From the NCBI GenBank assembly GCA_041300525.1, contig JBGLNJ010000001.1, forward strand, positions 930,001 through 994,000: 64,000 nucleotides of DNA, given 5' to 3'. Source of the stretch: JBGLNJ01 sp041300525. Its GTDB lineage: Bacteria > Chloroflexota > Anaerolineae > Fen-1058. Position 1 is the stretch's first letter; each line of letters begins with the position of its first letter. The translations under genes were made by a program, and so were the position numbers. The notes beneath the pieces are model-generated. The model worked only from the letters and a program-made list of their open reading frames with translations. It did not search any database and had not been told where the DNA came from. Positions 42,563-50,841 of this stretch are shown piece by piece.

Positions 42563-42960
42563 CGGATAATTCTGCGCCGCACAAGCCAACCAGCAAAAAC
42601 TAACAAGACGCCTATCACCATCGGCCCCCTAGCCAACACGGCAAAATCTGTGCCCGTTGATGGAAGCGTTTGCGGCAACTGACCCGGCGCGAGGGTAGCC
42701 CCGGGCGCAAGCGTGGCTCCCGGCATAGGAGTAGCACCCGACACAGGAGTAGCACCTGGTACAACCGTTCCTGGCGCAACCGAGGGCACGGGGGTCGGCG
42801 TATCCTTCTCCGGCTTCGGCGGGGGAGGAATAGGCGTCCGGGATGGAAGCGTTTGCCGGGCCGGGTTTTGATTGGGCGCGGCCCACACGGCATTAATGGA
42901 TGCCACCCCGAACAAGACAATGCCAATCACCAGAATAAAGGTAGCTTTGCGGGATGTCAT
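42559..42960 (-). CDS. Small LPxTG-type cell-surface protein (LPSTG)
   Basis: This 133-residue paralogue of 40863-41267 has a signal peptide (ILVIGIVLFGVASINAVWA), the same PPPPKPEKDTPTP spacer start, then short GATP/GATLAP repeats, LPSTG, a hydrophobic helix (VIGVLLVFAGWLV) and RRRIIR. It is translationally coupled to the downstream glycosyltransferase. Thr/Pro-rich spacers of this kind are frequent O-glycosylation targets, which fits the neighbour, but no modification can be shown here. Confidence 0.85.
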   Translation of the reverse strand: MTSRKATFILVIGIVLFGVASINAVWAAPNQNPARQTLPSRTPIPPPPKPEKDTPTPVPSVAPGTVVPGATPVSGATPMPGATLAPGATLAPGQLPQTLPSTGTDFAVLARGPMVIGVLLVFAGWLVRRRIIR

Positions 42961-42970
42961 GATATACCTC

Positions 42971-44986
42971 CTAGTCTTTTCGAAAACGCACGACGATATG
43001 AGTGTCTTTTGTCATGAGAAACTCGAATTGAACCCGGTTCCCCTGCGCAACACGCGGAGCCGGATCCGCCGCAATGATCTCGGCGTTGAGCGGCAAGTTC
43101 AACGTCACAACAGTTGGAATCGCCAGCTTGCCAGGCTGCTTTTGGATCCACAGCGAATAACGCCAGTCGCCATCCGCACGTTGTGTTACATCTGGGGGCA
43201 ACTGATAGGAAAAACCGGCTTCCCAGTCCCTGCCTGGCTCTACAACAAAGAACAAAGCATACACCGACTTGCCCACTTCCCCATCAAGCACCTCAGCCTG
43301 GCTATCCACAGACCGCCGACTCAAGAAATAGCTGGCTGGGATATTCTGCCGGCTGGCGCTGCGCAACTGCGATCCACGCGGCACATAGATTCGCGCGTAA
43401 TCATAGTAACAGCGGCCCATCATGCTTTGATAGGTGATCCCCGCCGCGTAAGGTTCCTCCTGCCGGCAAGGCTCGCTGGATGGCTTGAGGTGATGATAGT
43501 CCACACGCAAAGTCGCCAGAGCGCAGGTCGTCGTCGAAAAGTCTATCGCGTAGTTAACCGACTGTGTAATAGATGCGTTGACTTTGTTGTAACCCAGATT
43601 GGCGTCTACAATCATAAGATAATCACTGCTGGTCGAGCGAATCGCGCCATCCCACCCCTGCTGAGCCAACATGGCAGCTAGATCAGGCCGCACCACAAAA
43701 ATCAAAATATGTCGTTCGTCCAACATCTGGAGTATCGCGCGGCCCAATGCTGGCCACGGCACACTGCCAGGGTTGCTCTCCATGCGAGTTCTGATTGCCC
43801 CAGCCAACCGGCCAATAAACCCTTTTCGAGCCGCCACCCACTCTGCTGTCACGTTGCCGCCAGGCGGATTCCATGCCTCGCGCATCATCTCTATCACGTT
43901 GTCACCCATGACGGTCGTTTGAGTGCCAGTGATAGCGACTTGCACTGGCCCCATCGCGGCAACCAACATCTGGACGGCATGTTGATCCACAGCCACCACC
44001 CCATCCACCGGAACCTTCTGACCGTAGGTATAAAAATGGGCTGCCTGCCGAGCCGAAGTGGGAAAGTCGGGCGACCAGTTGCTATCCCGGAACGTCCATA
44101 GCTCAGTGTATTCCCCCAAGCCCATATACCGCGCCAACGGTTCCGGTGCATTAGGATAAGGCCGGGTCCAATCGTCTATATTGTTGTCTGTAAAGCTAAA
44201 CTCGACGAGCTTGCCACGGTCGAATGTCACACGCCCTGCGCCTGTGATGAACCCGCCGGTAGGTCGCAACTCGTCCTCGTTCTGCGCCAGGATCAGATAC
44301 GTGCGCGGCCCGTTTTGGCCCAACGCTTCCGGCGCAGCCAGCGCCACATCCACGCCCATTTGAGCCAACGGCAAAAGGGCGTCGAGTTTTTGCATTGGAC
44401 CGGCCAGCCGGCCTGACAGCCGCTCGGTCTGGATGGATGCCCTGGCAGCGGCAGCACGCTCAAGCGCAGCCCGCGCCCGTTCGATCTGAGGCCGGGCCGC
44501 AACCAACTGGGCCAATGCCTTTTGCGTCATTGGAACATCATCTGCCCCGGCCGACTTGTCCAGCAGCGGCGCAAAGCCCTGCCACAACTCTACGCCGGCC
44601 TCAGTCAGCCCATCGGCCATGTCCAGCAATGCCGGCGCGGCTTGCGCGTCGCCCCCTACTCCAGGCAACCAGCCCAGGCGCGGCGCGAGCCACACCAGCG
44701 GCCCCAGATCGGCGCGCAACGTCGTCACGTCCGCGCGCGCGCCTGTCACGAGCTTCCCCACCGCAGCCAGGTCAATTTGAGTTGCGCCGCCTCGAGCCAT
44801 CGACTGGACCAGCGCCACACGGGATTGAAGCGAGCGCACAGTCGCCACAACCTGCCACGCCTTTAGCCCCAGCAAGACCACGCCGCCCACCACCAACGCC
44901 AGCCCAATGATGCGGCGACGTTCGTCTATCCAATGCATCACTTTCAGTCTCAATGACACTCCAAGCTCGTCGAACTCACCTGACAT
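42971..44986 (-). CDS. DUF4012-type membrane-anchored protein
   Basis: This 671-residue protein has one N-terminal membrane helix (IIGLALVVGGVVLLGLKAW), a helical region of about 200 residues, then the DUF4012 core beginning YLILAQNEDELRPTGGFITG and continuing with DNNIDDWTRPYPNAP and SNWSPDFPTSARQAAHFY. This family is common beside polysaccharide loci in Gram-positives and Chloroflexota and is thought to act outside the membrane. Its biochemical role is unknown. It overlaps the DUF2723 gene by 37 bases and precedes the LPSTG gene by 10. Confidence 0.85.
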   Translation of the reverse strand: MSGEFDELGVSLRLKVMHWIDERRRIIGLALVVGGVVLLGLKAWQVVATVRSLQSRVALVQSMARGGATQIDLAAVGKLVTGARADVTTLRADLGPLVWLAPRLGWLPGVGGDAQAAPALLDMADGLTEAGVELWQGFAPLLDKSAGADDVPMTQKALAQLVAARPQIERARAALERAAAARASIQTERLSGRLAGPMQKLDALLPLAQMGVDVALAAPEALGQNGPRTYLILAQNEDELRPTGGFITGAGRVTFDRGKLVEFSFTDNNIDDWTRPYPNAPEPLARYMGLGEYTELWTFRDSNWSPDFPTSARQAAHFYTYGQKVPVDGVVAVDQHAVQMLVAAMGPVQVAITGTQTTVMGDNVIEMMREAWNPPGGNVTAEWVAARKGFIGRLAGAIRTRMESNPGSVPWPALGRAILQMLDERHILIFVVRPDLAAMLAQQGWDGAIRSTSSDYLMIVDANLGYNKVNASITQSVNYAIDFSTTTCALATLRVDYHHLKPSSEPCRQEEPYAAGITYQSMMGRCYYDYARIYVPRGSQLRSASRQNIPASYFLSRRSVDSQAEVLDGEVGKSVYALFFVVEPGRDWEAGFSYQLPPDVTQRADGDWRYSLWIQKQPGKLAIPTVVTLNLPLNAEIIAADPAPRVAQGNRVQFEFLMTKDTHIVVRFRKD

Positions 44987-46404
44987 ATTGGCCGCTCCGA
45001 TGCAGTCAATATCGCGAGCGGATCACTAGCCGCGACAAGATCGCGCAGCCCGGTCTCGCGCGCGATGGTCGTCCGATACCAGGACATCGCCAGCAAATCA
45101 CGATCCACTACCGTCACGTCCGGGCGCTGCCCGCGCGCATAGTGAAAATACCACAACGTGAACGTGTGCCGGTCTTGCCCGGTCAGCAGAACCGCGTTGG
45201 GGGGAGCTTGTTCCAGAATCGTTTGACCAAATGTCACAGCAGTTCGATCCATGCGGACATCCGCCGTGTGCCAACCCACGGCCAACTCGGCTAACGGCAA
45301 CGCCAACACCACGATCCATTGTAGGGCAAGATGCCCCGCGAAGCGTGCCCTACCCAGCATCTCGGCCAACCCCATGCCCAGCCACATCGCCACGAGAACA
45401 AACGCTGGGATGAGATAGACGTAGGAATCCGTCGTGTTATAACCGATGGCAAAAACGCCCCAGCCGGCAAACATCGCCAGCATCGCAAGAGCCAGCCCAC
45501 GCCGGAGCTTGAACAACTGCCACCATCCCCACACGGCGAACAGCGCGCCGACTGGCGTGAACTGTCGCGAGAGCAACGAGGCCCACGCGACCAGCCGCGC
45601 CCCCAGCGAAGATAGCGGCAGCGCAAACGCATATCCGTGATAAAGCTGCGCCGAGACCAACCACCAGAAACCGTTCAGCGTTGAAGCATCGCCCCAGTTC
45701 ACTGGCGCGCCGCTGCGAGCGCGAATCGGCAACACGAGAAAAATCGCTAGCCCGGTGGCAAGGCCAAGACCCGCCCAGGCCCAACTTTTCCCACGCCGTC
45801 CCAACACAAAGGGAGTCAGCAGGCCGAACAAAATCAACACAGGCTGCGCGCCTAACGCCAGGCCCATCGCCACGCCCCACACCGCCGCGCGGTAGGGGCA
45901 ATCCCTTGTGGTTGCCTCCCCCAATAATACCAGCAGCGCGGCGAACAACGCGCCCAACGCATACACTTCGGCAATGACAGCCTGCGACCACAAGACCGGC
46001 GAAAATGCCAGCGCCAGTCCCGCCCCCCCTCCAGCTACATTTGCCACGTGCGGCGAATACCGGGCAAGCTCCGCCATTCGAGCAACGGTCAACGCCGTCA
46101 GCCCGGCTGCGCCCGCCGCCGCAAGCGCCGAAAACAAATTCAGCCGCCAGGCCGGATTCCCCAGCGGCAACCTCGCCCAGGGTGAAGCCAACACCAAGTA
46201 GGTCGGATAGCCCGGCGGGTGCGGGACGCCGCCTGTCACCACCGCCGCGATCAAATCGCCGCCGTCGCCGCCATCGTGCGCCCAGGTAATGTCCGGCGCG
46301 AGCGTGAGCGCGTACACGAGCAACGAGAGGACAAATACTGCCAGGCCAGCAAGCCAAATGCGTGTTGCGTATTGCGTGCTGCGCGCGAAGCGTGCGTCTT
46401 GCAT
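44950..46404 (-). CDS. DUF2723-family membrane protein (GT117-like transferase)
   Basis: This 484-residue polytopic protein has the DUF2723 hallmark at its N-terminus: a helix, then APDITWAHDGGDGGDLIAA and GVPHPPGYPTYLVLA. About ten more helices follow. The family is proposed to be GT-C type O-glycosyltransferases. The first about 15 residues (QDARFARSTQYAT) are encoded by a GCGTATTGCGTG-type repeat, so translation may have acquired a repeat-derived N-terminus. It lies 12 bases after the sugar-transferase fragment. Confidence 0.8.
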   Translation of the reverse strand: MQDARFARSTQYATRIWLAGLAVFVLSLLVYALTLAPDITWAHDGGDGGDLIAAVVTGGVPHPPGYPTYLVLASPWARLPLGNPAWRLNLFSALAAAGAAGLTALTVARMAELARYSPHVANVAGGGAGLALAFSPVLWSQAVIAEVYALGALFAALLVLLGEATTRDCPYRAAVWGVAMGLALGAQPVLILFGLLTPFVLGRRGKSWAWAGLGLATGLAIFLVLPIRARSGAPVNWGDASTLNGFWWLVSAQLYHGYAFALPLSSLGARLVAWASLLSRQFTPVGALFAVWGWWQLFKLRRGLALAMLAMFAGWGVFAIGYNTTDSYVYLIPAFVLVAMWLGMGLAEMLGRARFAGHLALQWIVVLALPLAELAVGWHTADVRMDRTAVTFGQTILEQAPPNAVLLTGQDRHTFTLWYFHYARGQRPDVTVVDRDLLAMSWYRTTIARETGLRDLVAASDPLAILTASERPICQVSSTSLECH

Positions 46405-46416
46405 CTTGCTTCTTGC
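46361..46416. repeat. GCGTATTGCGTG-type repeat at a gene start
   Basis: The stretch alternates GCGTGTTGCGTATTGCGTGC and CTTGCATCTTGCTTCTTGC units. It belongs with the inverted repeats at 50766-50825 and 59277-59327. Confidence 0.5.
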
Positions 46417-46680
46417 TCAGTACGCGCCCTTGCCCGAAATCCACACCGGCAGCGTGCGAGCCAGGATCACCACATCGCGCCACAATGAATAGTGCTCGAT
46501 GTAATCCAACTCCAGGCGCACGCGCTGATCCAGCGGCAAATCGCCCCGGCCGTTCACCTGCATCGGCCCGGTGAGGCCGGGCTTGACGGACAGCCGCTTG
46601 CGGTGCCAATCGTTGTACTTTTGAACGACGCACGCCTCTTCGGGACGCGGCCCCACCAGGCTCATGTCACCCGCCAGCAC
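46417..46680 (-). pseudogene. C-terminal fragment of a WcaJ-type initiating sugar transferase
   Basis: About 88 residues remain: VLAGDMSLVGPRPEEACVVQ, then KPGLTGPMQVNGRGDLPLDQR, LELDYIEHYSLWRDVVILARTLPVW and a stop. This is the conserved end of the polyprenyl-phosphate hexose-1-phosphate transferases that start exopolysaccharide repeat units. The membrane part and the first catalytic Asp/Glu motif are missing. The upstream frame is antisense-free but belongs to the cytidine deaminase gene, so the two are fused at about 46680. Confidence 0.85.
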
Positions 46681-46951
46681 GCACCTGGCGGCATGCGCCA
46701 CACGGGCTGCCGCCGTTGCGCGTGGCGACGGCAATGGCCGCGAATTCGCGCTGTCCCTCGGACACTGCCTTGACAAGCGCAGTACGCTCAGCGCAAATCG
46801 CCATGGGATAGGCGGCGTTTTCCACGTTGCAGCCGGTGAACACCTGGCCGGATGCCGTCAACAGCGCCGCGCCGACGGTGTAATGCGAGTAAGGCGCGTA
46901 TGCTTTCTCGCGCGCGGATTGTGCGAGCGCGACAAGTTCTCGGTCGTCCAT
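46667..46951 (-). pseudogene. cdd: Cytidine deaminase lacking its C-terminus
   Basis: The frame shows YAPYSHYTVGAALLTASG, the zinc-site HAE-equivalent GCNVENAAYPMAICAERTAL and PCGACRQV with two zinc cysteines, then RAGG and a stop. Normal enzymes continue for about 35 residues after CRQV. The join to the sugar-transferase fragment is at about 46680 and shares the string GTGCTGGCG with both families, a possible microhomology. The start is 46951; an in-frame ATG at 46972 overlaps the glmU stop. Confidence 0.85.
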
Positions 46952-46968
46952 TCGTCTTTCATCCTTCG

Positions 46969-48309
46969 TCATTCGCCATTTGTCTTCTTCACCCGCGCCG
47001 GCACTCCATACGCCACTGCCCCATCCGGCACATCGTGCGTCACCACGCTGCCCGCGCCGGTCTTTGACCCCTTGCCCACGTTGACCGGCGCGACCAGCAT
47101 CGTGTCGCTGCCGATGAACGCGCCTTCGCCGATGACGGTCTTGTGCTTGTTCACGCCGTCAAAGTTGCAAGTGATCGTCCCGCAGCCAATGTTTGCCTCC
47201 GCGCCTACGTCGGCATCGCCCAGGTAACTAAAGTGGCCCATCTTGGCGCTGGGGCCGAGCCGCGAGTTTTTCACCTCACCAAAGTTGCCCATGTGGACGT
47301 GGCGACACAGGTACGCGCCCTTGCGCAGGTGCGCGAACGGCCCCACATCCACATCGTCTTCCAGCGTCGCGCCCTCGAACACCGAAGCCTGAACCTTGCA
47401 CCGGTTGCCAATGGTTGAATCGCTGATGATGGTATTTGGCCCGATGGAACACTCACGCCCGATGACAGTCTTGCCGCGCAAATGCGTGTTGGGCTGGATG
47501 ATGGTGTCCGCGCCGACGGTGACGCTCGCCTCGACGTAGGTGGTGGCCGGATCAACCATCGTCACGCCGGATAGCATGAGCCGCTCGTTGATCCGCGCGC
47601 GCATCTTTGCCTCGGCCCAGGCCAACCGGGCGCGGTCGTCAATGCCCATCACTTCGTCGGCGTCAACCTCCAACGCGGCGACAGCGCCGCCTTCGGTCAC
47701 GGCCATCTCGATCAGGTCGGTCAGGTATCGCTCTCCATGCTTGACAGGCAGGCCGGCAATGTGCGACCACAGCCACTTGGCGCGAAAGCATAGAATGCCG
47801 CTGTTGACCTCGCGAATGGCGCGTTGATCGGGTGTGGCTTCTTTGAACTCGACGATGGCGCGCACGCGACCAGCATCATCACGGACGATGCGCCCCAGCC
47901 GCAGCGGATCGAGTGGCCGGAAGGTGAGGAGGGTCGCCGTGGCTTGCTCGCGCGCGTGATGATCCAACATCGCACGGAGCGCCTCGACCGTGATGAACGG
48001 CGTGTCGCCATAGAGCACGAGCACCGTATCGGCTTGGCCATCCAATGCGGCTTGCGCTTGCATCACGGCGTGGCCGGTGCCGAGTTGCGGTTCTTGCACG
48101 ACGGACTCGGCGGCGGCGCCCAACGTCTGGCGCACCAGGTCCGCGCGGTGACCGACGATGACCAGCGGGCGCGTCCCCGTCAACTCGCGCGCGGCGTCCA
48201 CCACATAAGCCAGCATGGGCCGTCCGCACAAGCGATGCAGTACCTTGGGCAAATCCGAATTCATCCGCGTGCCCATCCCGGCGGCGAGGATCACAACGGC
48301 AACTGACAT
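46969..48309 (-). CDS. glmU: Bifunctional GlmU (GlcNAc-1-P uridyltransferase / GlcN-1-P acetyltransferase)
   Basis: This 446-residue enzyme makes UDP-GlcNAc, precursor of peptidoglycan and surface glycans. The N-terminal nucleotidyltransferase has LAAGMGTRMNSDLPKVLH, GTGHAVMQA and LYGDTPFI. After about residue 240 a left-handed beta-helix of hexapeptide repeats (TIIQPNTHLRGKTVIG, NTIISDSTIG) leads to NIGCGTITCNFDGVNKHKT and APVNVGKGSKTGAGSVV. The start was set at 48309, preceded by AGGAG. It overlaps the deaminase start region. Confidence 0.96.
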   Translation of the reverse strand: MSVAVVILAAGMGTRMNSDLPKVLHRLCGRPMLAYVVDAARELTGTRPLVIVGHRADLVRQTLGAAAESVVQEPQLGTGHAVMQAQAALDGQADTVLVLYGDTPFITVEALRAMLDHHAREQATATLLTFRPLDPLRLGRIVRDDAGRVRAIVEFKEATPDQRAIREVNSGILCFRAKWLWSHIAGLPVKHGERYLTDLIEMAVTEGGAVAALEVDADEVMGIDDRARLAWAEAKMRARINERLMLSGVTMVDPATTYVEASVTVGADTIIQPNTHLRGKTVIGRECSIGPNTIISDSTIGNRCKVQASVFEGATLEDDVDVGPFAHLRKGAYLCRHVHMGNFGEVKNSRLGPSAKMGHFSYLGDADVGAEANIGCGTITCNFDGVNKHKTVIGEGAFIGSDTMLVAPVNVGKGSKTGAGSVVTHDVPDGAVAYGVPARVKKTNGE

Positions 48310-48340
48310 TTCGCGCTCCTGGCAAGTAGACAAGCCAAAT

Positions 48341-48417
48341 AGTCGGGTAGCCTATGGGAAGGACCACCCGACTACACGACTAATTTACTACGCGACTAAC
48401 TGACTACCCGACTAACT
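48341..48417. repeat. ACTACCCGACTA-type repeat cluster
   Basis: AGTCGGGTAG at 48341-48350 is complementary to units CTACCCGACT further on, and between them lie several GACTA repeats. The cluster reaches into the last codons of the DUF4349 gene. Confidence 0.5.
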
Positions 48418-49324
48418 TTGCAGGCGTGGCTTTTTTGCGCCGTCGCGAAAGCGCCAGGCGAACAACCAGAAACACCGGCACGCCGATCAGCAACGCAACC
48501 GGCAGGATGCAGATGCCCGTCCAGATCAAAATGTCGCCGAGGGCCTTGAGCGCATTGAGCAGCGCCCGGAACGCGTCGCGCGCGGTGCCTTGTGGCCGCC
48601 AACTGCCGACGACGATGGGCTGCGCCAGCGCGTCCGGCGTCAGCGTGATGCTCACCGTGGCAAACTTGACGCTCTCCTTCAGCTTCAACTGGCGGCCCGT
48701 CAGCGTGTTGATTTGGCCCTGCACCTGGTCGAGCCGCGTCTGGATGTTGAGGATGTCTTCCATCTTTTCCGCGCGGTCAAGCAGCTTGCGATACGAGTCG
48801 CGCTGGGCGGTGAGGTTCTCGATGTCAGCTTGCGTGTCGGCGTATTGATCGGTCACGTCCTGGCCGTTGAGGTTTTCGCTCTCCACCGTCATCGCCAGCG
48901 CCTTGATTTTGCCCAACGTCGCTTTGAGCTGAGTCAGGTCTTCGCCGGGGACGCGCACCGATATCGTCGCGCGCGTGTGGCCCTGATCCTGGTACGTGTT
49001 CGATTGGGTGACGAATCCGCCGGCGTCTTTGACGATCTGGGTGATCTGCTCCACAACGGCGCGCGTGTCCTTGACGACCAGCGACAGTTGGCCCGAATAG
49101 ATGATCATTCGCTCGGCGGCAGCGGCGTTGGCGGCTTGCGGCTGATTGCCAGCCTGAACCTGACCATCAGCTACGTACGACTTGGATTCCAGGGCGGGCG
49201 CGGCAGCCGGCGCGCCGGGGGCAAAGCCGCGCGATGCCTGAGGCATCGGCGTAGCCGCCGGGCTGCAACCGGCGGCAGCAACCAGCAACATTATCACCAG
49301 AAAGAATAGAGATACTTTATTCAT
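48404..49324 (-). CDS. DUF4349 lipoprotein
   Basis: This 306-residue membrane protein starts with a lipoprotein signal (VIMLLVAAAGCSP), an Ala/Pro spacer, then the DUF4349 domain: IIYSGQLSLVVKDTRAVVEQ, GGFVTQSNTYQDQG, ISVRVPGEDLTQLKATLGKI and a coiled coil (about 155-220). A C-terminal membrane helix (GICILPVALLIGVPVFLVVRL) and basic tail follow. The domain is widespread and of unknown function. Confidence 0.88.
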   Translation of the reverse strand: MNKVSLFFLVIMLLVAAAGCSPAATPMPQASRGFAPGAPAAAPALESKSYVADGQVQAGNQPQAANAAAAERMIIYSGQLSLVVKDTRAVVEQITQIVKDAGGFVTQSNTYQDQGHTRATISVRVPGEDLTQLKATLGKIKALAMTVESENLNGQDVTDQYADTQADIENLTAQRDSYRKLLDRAEKMEDILNIQTRLDQVQGQINTLTGRQLKLKESVKFATVSITLTPDALAQPIVVGSWRPQGTARDAFRALLNALKALGDILIWTGICILPVALLIGVPVFLVVRLALSRRRKKATPAKLVG

Positions 49325-49422
49325 CGAGGCGCTCCTTGCGCAAGAATGTTCTTGTATTTAGGACGCCGGTTCCGTTTGCCAGGTTCCATATCGCCGGCAT
49401 CGGGACGCCAGCCAACGGGCTT

Positions 49423-50157
49423 CTAATGTCCAATCGCCAACCGCTCGATCAGGCGGCGAGGCAGCTTGGCCTCACGCATTTTCTGTTGGGTCACTTGGAT
49501 GGGATACTCGGCGCGGCGATGCTCGAGGGTCGCCGCTTCCGGATCGAGGATGGCGTACGCCGCGCGCGGGTTGCCATCGCGCGGCTGGCCCACACTGCCC
49601 GGATTGATGATCCAGCGCCCACTGGCCAAAGAAATGGGCTGCCCGTAGCGCGGTGAGCGTGGCACGCACAAGTGATCGCCCTCCTCCTCCAGCATATAAA
49701 AGCACACCGGCACGTGCGTATGTCCCACCAGGCAGGCGCGCGTCGTGATAAGAGGAAAGTTGAGTTCGGCAGTCAGGGGATCGAGGATGTATTCCCAAAT
49801 CGGTTGGCGCGGGCTGCCATGCACCAGCGTGTAACCCTGTTCCACGCGCTGCGGCATCAAGCCCTGCAAATAGGCTTGCACGGGTGCGGTGATGACACTT
49901 TGCGTCCATTGGTTGGCGGCGCGCGCGTCAGAGTTGAAGGTATGAATGTCCAACTTGCCCAGCACCGCCCAGTCGTGATTGCCGGCCAGGCACACGTGCG
50001 GATACTCGCGCAATCGGGCAACACATTCGTTGGGATCTGGGCCATACCCCACCATATCCCCCAAGCACCAAATCATATCGAACTGGCCGGCGTCGCGGAT
50101 CACCGCGTCCAAAGCCGCCAGGTTGCCATGAATATCAGAGACCAGCAAACAACGCAT
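49423..50157 (-). CDS. Calcineurin-type metallophosphoesterase (YfcE/MJ0936-like)
   Basis: This 244-residue protein contains all motifs of the superfamily: LLVSDIHGNLAAL, LGDMVGYGPDPNEC, LAGNHDWAV, LVHGSPR and LVGHTHVPV, so it should bind a two-metal centre and cleave a phosphodiester or phosphoester. The subfamily includes enzymes acting on cyclic nucleotides and nucleotides. The substrate is not known. A promoter (minus strand TTGCAT/TACACT) gives a short leader with AAAGGTG. Confidence 0.9.
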   Translation of the reverse strand: MRCLLVSDIHGNLAALDAVIRDAGQFDMIWCLGDMVGYGPDPNECVARLREYPHVCLAGNHDWAVLGKLDIHTFNSDARAANQWTQSVITAPVQAYLQGLMPQRVEQGYTLVHGSPRQPIWEYILDPLTAELNFPLITTRACLVGHTHVPVCFYMLEEEGDHLCVPRSPRYGQPISLASGRWIINPGSVGQPRDGNPRAAYAILDPEAATLEHRRAEYPIQVTQQKMREAKLPRRLIERLAIGH

Positions 50158-50186
50158 ACAAGCGTCACCTTTTTCGGAGTGGGGTT

Positions 50187-50214
50187 AGTGTATCACGGAT
50201 TCCGCAGGATGCAA
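50187..50214 (-). promoter_or_regulatory. Promoter of the phosphoesterase gene
   Basis: On the minus strand TTGCAT (50214-50209) and TACACT (50192-50187) are separated by 16 bases. The site is back to back with the tsaE promoter. Confidence 0.5.
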
Positions 50215-50221
50215 GAGCGAT

Positions 50222-50250
50222 TTGTCGCGCCGCGCACACCGGGGTATAAT
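50222..50250 (+). promoter_or_regulatory. Promoter of the tsaE-tsaB-rimI genes
   Basis: TTGTCG at 50222-50227 and TATAAT at 50245-50250 have 17-base spacing. The first ATG lies only 10 bases after the -10 box, implying an almost leaderless transcript. Confidence 0.65.
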
Positions 50251-50260
50251 TTCCCCCACT

Positions 50261-50761
50261 ATGCCGATTCTCGACGACCATACGCTAGAGTTCATCAGCC
50301 GCAGCCCTGAACAAACACGCCGGCTGGGCGCGCGCCTGGGCGAGTTGCTGCGCGGCGGCGAGTGGATTTGCCTGGAGGGCGAGTTGGGCGCGGGCAAGAC
50401 CTGCCTGACGCAAGGCATCGCCGCAGGATGGGGCGTGACCGGCCCGGTACGCAGTCCCACCTTCACGCTCGTCCACGAATACCGCCGTCCCGGCGACCGG
50501 AACAAGTTCTACCACGTTGACCTGTACCGCATCGCCAACGCTTCCGAAGCTTGGGCGCTGGGCCTCGACGAGGTGTGGGCTGGCAACGGCGTGTGTGTCA
50601 TTGAGTGGGCGGAACGCGCAGAGACCCTCCTGCCCGCCGAACGGCTGTGGATTCGCCTCACGGCGATGGACGAGACGCGGCGGGTGCTGCGGTTCGCGGT
50701 CCAGGGTGAAGGCTATCAGACCTTACTGACAAATTTTCGGCGCGCAGCGTTCGGCGGATGA
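50261..50761 (+). CDS. tsaE: TsaE, tRNA t6A biosynthesis ATPase
   Basis: This 166-residue P-loop protein (start MPILDDHTLEF) works with TsaB and TsaD to add threonylcarbamoyl-adenosine to tRNA. Walker A is GELGAGKT at residues 40-47, followed by SPTFTLVHEY and FYHVDLYRI, and the EWAER segment typical of the family. No Shine-Dalgarno site precedes the ATG. The -10 box is so close that translation probably starts on a leaderless mRNA. tsaB follows after a 22-bp inverted repeat. Confidence 0.93.
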   Translation: MPILDDHTLEFISRSPEQTRRLGARLGELLRGGEWICLEGELGAGKTCLTQGIAAGWGVTGPVRSPTFTLVHEYRRPGDRNKFYHVDLYRIANASEAWALGLDEVWAGNGVCVIEWAERAETLLPAERLWIRLTAMDETRRVLRFAVQGEGYQTLLTNFRRAAFGG

Positions 50762-50765
50762 AACG

Positions 50766-50825
50766 TATTGCGTATTCCGTGTTGCGTGTTCCGTGCTCTG
50801 TCTACGCAACACGGAATACGCAATA
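50766..50825. repeat. 22-bp perfect inverted repeat between tsaE and tsaB
   Basis: Arms at 50766-50787 and 50804-50825 (TATTGCGTATTCCGTGTTGC plus GT and its complement) flank a 16-base loop. This is a strong hairpin inside the transcript, of the same family as 59277-59327. Confidence 0.8.
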
Positions 50826-50841
50826 GAGACACAGATGATGC

